NCBI GenBank assembly: GCA_020055645.1
Contig: CM034546.1
Coordinates: 42,718,001 to 42,782,000 of the forward strand
Reading direction: 5' to 3'
DNA: 64,000 nt
Source of the DNA: Tomocerus qinae
Taxonomy: Eukaryota > Arthropoda > Collembola > Entomobryomorpha > Tomoceridae
Below, piece by piece: positions 58,822 to 64,000 of the stretch; positions within the stretch are counted from its first letter, which is position 1, and each line of letters opens with the position of its first letter. A model generated the notes under the pieces. It made no database searches, was not told the origin of the DNA, and was given only the letters and a program-made list of their open reading frames with translations. The position numbers and the translations under genes were made by a program.

Positions 58822-61240
58822 AAGTACACAAACTTGGAGACATATGTCAGTGTTTAATATTTATTATTATTATCAATTTTCTAGCTACTTTCACTCGATG
58901 TGATTCTTTGTATATCTCCTGATGACTAATATACATACTTGACGCATGCTACGCAATTACGCACTTATATCTTACAGTATATTCCGGAAAGTATGGTTGA
59001 TGAAATATACTTAATTTAAAATAAATAATAATTGTACTGGGTTCCCTGTCTGTATTCCTTATTATTGTCTTATGATTATGATGAATGAATATACGTCAGC
59101 AAGATGAGTAATAGTTCAATTACTTGGAAATATAATATGTTACTTACTTAAACTAACTTTACTTTACTTTATATATTATAATGAATTGCTACATTTGAAG
59201 CGGAATGTACTTCAATCTATTTCATTTTGTTTGCACCAGTTTTAATATATTTCTTATAAGTATTTAATATATTATTTATTGATATAAAGAGAGACACGAA
59301 TGACATAAATATGACGGTAACAAACTCAGAGTTCTTTTTAAATGATTGCGTTACCTATCATGGGTACATTTGTTTAGTATTCATGATTTCAACCAAATGT
59401 CACACACTGTTACAATATAGTTTGATGTTGTAACTCTTATTACACTACCTTAGTCGGGTAATGAAATCTTTGCATTACTAAAAGCAAGGAATCATGTAAT
59501 AACGATTAAAATTGTAATAAGCAAACTAACTTTATCTTTTTATCAAGAATTACTCCATATAGTAGGATATTATTTAATGTATATTGTAGCTATGAATTCC
59601 TGTGGCCAGTGTATGGTATATAGCTGTAGATAAAGAAAATTCTAACAACCAACAACTAAACTAGTAAAATTTTTATAGTCAAATCAAACAAACGTAATGG
59701 CCGATTTGACATCTGTTTTATTAGATGAACGTGCGAATAATTAATGTCAACGTAAAAACCTGTAGAATGATGAGCAATGGCATACCAACATAATATATTA
59801 TTTAGTTCCCTAATGATAAAAAAAATTCATTTGTTGGTTTTGTTGATTTTAAACTACAAACGTAAATGGACTATCACAACTAAATACGAATTAATTTAAA
59901 AGGAAGAAATTCGCAAATAAATCTGTATGTTCTTGCCATTCGGTATGCATTTTTGTTTTAAGAAAAGACCCTTGGCATCTTCAGGTTGGTAGTGAAAATG
60001 CGCCTTATATCTTATCAGATCCACATTTTGCTATATCTACGTATCTCTATATTATAATCCCAGACTGAGATAAACCAATAAATTTACCAACCTAACTATA
60101 TATCTATGTATGTCTGGTAGGAGAGCCTAGGTGACCTGCATTTATTGTGTAACGCAAAACCCCTTCCCCACCTGTAACGTAAACGCTGACTGTAACACTT
60201 TTAGGTACCTCTTCCTCCCATCAACTGCACACGTAATATGTGCACGTTCCTTAAATGCAAAATAACAAAATGCGCATGCCCACTTCCTCTTCCATCAAAA
60301 TGAGTTACCTCTAATTGACTCTAATTGTCAACAAGCTCATCTGCTTGAAAAGTTTTCTGTTATTATGTGACAAGTGGTGGAATTTCTGCAATTATTTATA
60401 AATTTTCCTAATGGTTGCTGGATGCCTACCTTTCTAAATTTGCCAAATTATACTGGGAGACTAGTAGTTCATAAGAGTGTAAATGAATGCATCATTCTTG
60501 GTTTCAAATAACGTAAGACCTACAAAAACATTTTTTATCAGGAAAAAACTAGCTAGAATCTTGCAAATTTCTAGCTTTTTAGGCTGTATTCTGTATTGGT
60601 ATGTAGGCTGTATTTGTATGTATTCTGTAATTAGTAATTATAAGTATTATATTGTATTTATATGTGTATATACCCTCCCTGGCTTAGACATAAATACCCT
60701 TTATCCCAAGTGACTACAAAGTGTCACTTATGGAATGAATATGAATCTTTTAGGTAGTTAATGGATTAACTCTGGACTGGACGACTGGATAAATAATTCT
60801 AGTACTATTTGTATAATTACTCGTTGTTTTCCACGAATGCAGAGAGACACATGTTTTCTTGAAAACATGTCTCTTATTTATTTATACGTACTTTGAAGAT
60901 TGTCGAATATTTTATAAAAATGTCAACATTTATCATAATATTATTGTTATGCTTTGCCTTTATTTTCAGCTCAAGTAATTGAGATTAAACGTTCATAGGG
61001 TTTTTGTATGTATTTATGAAATTATATTAAATAGGGCATTAATTCCTATATTGTAAACAAAATATTATGCAGATTGAGTTTTCTGTCAAGATGAATTTAT
61101 TTTCTAACTACTTGCAATACAATTAGATGATTTAATTGATATTATAAATTTGACATTACAATTGATTTATTGCTAATCCGACATACAATTTTTATTACAA
61201 CTATGTGTGGTCAAGTTAAACAATCATTGTTGTTGGAGTA
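58822..61240. other. Intergenic stretch without a recognised gene
   Basis: About 2.4 kb of AT-rich DNA. The signal-peptide exon of the SID-1-like gene would be expected near its left edge but was not identified. The open frame 60483-60713 has no domain. Confidence 0.4.
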
Positions 61241-61241
61241 T

Positions 61242-63568
61242 TTACGATCTTCTTTTTCTTTCTCTTGCTCTTTTGGAACTGAATTCATGGCATCGTAAAT
61301 ATGCTGAGAGAAATAATCTTGACAAAGCGTTTTGTATAAGCCTGACCATAACTCGCAATTTTGCAAAAATAACATTTCGAAATTCTACTATGAAAACTAA
61401 AATGCATAATACAATGCAGCTGGCGAGAACAATAAATACCGAAATGAAATTGGAATTCAATTTTAGCCCTTTTGGGCCATACTTGGATACTTTCCGACAA
61501 TCTTCAGGATTGCAATAAATATGAACCGTTCCAAAGCAGCATAGATCCCTGAATGTATCATGGAATTCATTCTGACAATAGTCGATTCTCCAAAAGGTAT
61601 ACCATTAAAATTCCACTGAATATTTTGTAAACCGATATCTGAATATTTATCACCGGGATAAAATTATTGTTTAGGGTAAAGTTCTTTAGGGAAATCCCAT
61701 TCTGATTTCAGAAAAAAGTTATCAAGTTTATCTGACCAATCCAAATAGATACTATTTTCACATTTCGAAACTTGCATTTGAATCGAAGTCGTAGGGTAAT
61801 TGTGAGGGATATCCATACTTTTGAAAACTTTATTATGAATACTTTTTATCGTCGAATTTTTAAATTTAACATTGCGGTTTTTTGCGTCATTTCCAAAAAG
61901 ATGGAATTCACTATTCACTACTTATTCCTAGACTATTCACTACTTATTCCTATTCCCCGAGTCCATAAATTTTTCTGATGAAGTCAACATTAAATCGGCC
62001 AAATAAACAAAGAAAAGGCTTTTTAAGATTTTCATCAAAAAAGCAATTTTTTAAATCGATATCGGAAACGGTTAATGGAGACTAGACTGTAACATTATTA
62101 ACATTCAGGAAAGTGTCAAATGAATCTATTGTCTTCACTGGTCGCTTGGCAATCAATTCAGTAATCACAAGTCCTTTGTATGCATTTGTAAGAACAATCG
62201 GCATGAAAAGAAAACAACTCCAAAATACTTTAAAAGTTAAAATCTTTGCTAATTTAGTTGGAATGGACTTATTTTCTATCAATACGGAAAATAATACTAA
62301 AAATGGATATTCTACAGCCACAGTATTGTTTGAAAATTTGGATTAGTAGTTTGATAAATACGACACAGCATAAAAACATTGCTCCAATTGTTACCCAGAC
62401 TTCCATTTTAAATGGTGAAAGAAACCCCGTAAAGGAGATACGTTCGCTGATGATTGTACAAGAGATGAAATTGAATCCAACTGATTTGACAGTGAAATGT
62501 GGATATCTACAATATTCATGGGGTCGCATTTTGTGTTTATAAAACATAACTTTTATCGCAGGAACGTTTCTAAGTTTTTTTTGTGATAAATAGCCAAAAG
62601 CTATTGTTACATTTGGATAATTTTCGAAAAGTATGCTCAATGCAACTGGAATGTGGGACAAATGTGGGTATCTGAACTTCATTCTGAATGAAATTTCAAT
62701 TACTTGGGATTGGATGGCCCAGATATCCTTTCACTGCTTCCCAATCTTTTGTATCTGGTTTAGCACCGTAGAAAATTATATTTTCATGATTTTTTGATAC
62801 CAATTCGCTTTCAACAGACGACCAATCAGAATCCTCGTTCGGAAAAAATTGAACGGGATAAATAAATTTTTTTGACTCCCCGGTACCATCAAAATTTGTA
62901 ACACAGGAAAGGCAAATGCAGTAGATATATTTTGTAAGAGTCTTGTTTGCTTCAAAATGGATTAAAAATTTTGGAACAATGCGTACTGCTCTAATGCTAA
63001 AAGCAATTGAAACCGCTTCCCAAATTTTTGCGTTGAAGTTATCTGACATTCTTTCTGTTGTGAAAATGTGAGTTAGTGTTGATTGATAGTTGGCGGTTTG
63101 CAGGTCAAAATCACTCAAAAGTACAACAGGGTCTTGCCAATAGTATCTGATTTTGGCAAAACTAGCTATATAGTCAGAAGGGGAAATAGGGTAGAGAAGA
63201 AAATGTACCAAACACTGATGATTTTTCTTAAAGATGGAGTGGAAAATATTTCTTGGTGTAGCCATGCATCTCCTACTACATGTCAGTTTACCTATAAAAA
63301 CCTTGCCGTAATTGAATTTGTATTTCCTGAAGTGAAGTGGTTGAGTTACTCCGTTAGTAATTGTTACTGGATAGGGAAAATTAGCAATCACAGATTCATT
63401 GAATTCGCCCATTGTAAAGAAGTGAAAATCGTAACTTTTGGCAAATTCTACGTATGAATTAACAATGTGCGACTCCTGCGAGATTGCAAGTACCGCCACT
63501 TTGTTGAAGATGAATGCGAAAAAACTCCAGAGTGTTTTCGGACTGACTACTACAGTTAAGTTTTTCAT
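61242..63568 (-). pseudogene. Divergent ionotropic-receptor (IR/iGluR-like) pseudogene
   Basis: Minus-strand pieces in different frames follow the order of an arthropod ionotropic receptor. 63568-62696 is an N-terminal and ligand-binding S1-like region with a hydrophobic start. 62682-62269 carries FISCTIISERISF and GFLSPFKMEVWVTIGAMFLCCVVF, the pre-M1/M1 region. 62321-62082 carries FWSCFLFMPIVLTNAYKGLVITEL, the M3-like region. 61918-61664 is S2-like. Further on come HSGIYAALERF (about 61560) and NSNFISVFIVLASCIVLCILVF (about 61455-61390), the last membrane helix, then a basic tail. At least three frame changes separate these pieces, and no introns with good signals explain them. IRs are ligand-gated channels of chemosensory neurons; large decaying families are usual. 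Confidence 0.65.
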
Positions 63569-64000
63569 AGTGTGACAGTGACAGATTATTAGTTCACTAT
63601 CAAAATGTTAATACTTGCAATAATTTTCAGTTCGTTTCAACATTTTGTTAACTATTGAATCATAAACTTGATCTATTGCTTTATCTAAGACGATCGTTAT
63701 AATATAGATTTTATATAAGAACGCGTCATTAAGAGATGAGATACAATATTAAGTTAGCTTAAGGTGTGTGTTAGGCTAGGTAGCTTTTAAGATAAATGTC
63801 AAGTTATTTTAACACAAGTTTTCAACACTAATTAGAACATTTTTTTCTGTCAGTCGGTATCGAGTCCCCAGTCATATTGTCTCTGTTTAAGTTGGTTTTA
63901 GTTCTAAGAATGTTAAGTAGCAGACTATTACAGCACATTTGCATATTGCTAAGATGCTCTCTAACTATACAAGTAGATATTCTCCTTCAAGTAGTTCCTT
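63569..64000. other. Right edge, no feature seen
   Basis: AT-rich DNA upstream of the receptor pseudogene start. Nothing could be supported here. Confidence 0.4.

Overview
The window looks like animal nuclear DNA, most likely an arthropod and perhaps a springtail (Collembola) or close relative. The grounds are AT-rich sequence, short GT-AG introns, a SID-1-type RNA channel, a divergent ionotropic receptor with an arthropod-type SGIY motif, and errantivirus-like Ty3/Gypsy elements. The taxon is an inference. Most genes here are multi-exon, so exon borders below were read by eye from splice signals, frame continuity and comparison of paralogous copies inside the window.

Layout, left to right. 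(1) 1-670: the 3' part of a small CARD gene. (2) 1677-2422: a non-autonomous hAT-type transposon. (3) 3417-15299: a nearly full-length LTR retrotransposon on the minus strand, with two 740-bp LTRs, gag, pol, an accessory zinc-binding ORF, an envelope-like fusion glycoprotein and an unusual small secreted six-cysteine ORF upstream of gag. Most of its ORFs carry frame breaks. (4) 15458-24220: an intact three-coding-exon gene on the minus strand, predicted at 2456 residues. It joins a stonustoxin-like (SNTX/MACPF-type) N-terminal module to a VLIG-type very large GTPase. (5) 27.9-43.4 kb: a tandem array of compact CARD genes in two subfamilies, with intact copies, decaying copies, and a possible head-to-head partner ORF. 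Several transposons have landed in the array; one 1753-bp TG...CA element with a 5-bp target duplication splits a CARD exon. (6) 48.0-56.2 kb: a graveyard of related env-bearing LTR elements containing a ~950-bp minisatellite and a second hAT element. (7) 56.4-58.8 kb: a decaying SID-1-like gene on the minus strand, missing its 3' end next to an LTR. (8) 61.2-63.6 kb: an ionotropic-receptor-like pseudogene on the minus strand.

Biologically the most striking theme is an innate-immunity-like neighbourhood. CARD-only proteins (death-fold adaptors) lie on both sides of a giant GTPase carrying a pore-former-related N-terminal module. No effector partner is shown, so a shared pathway is inference from proximity. 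The second theme is the retroelement family, in which two divergent copies keep a secreted protein with the same cysteine spacing in front of gag.
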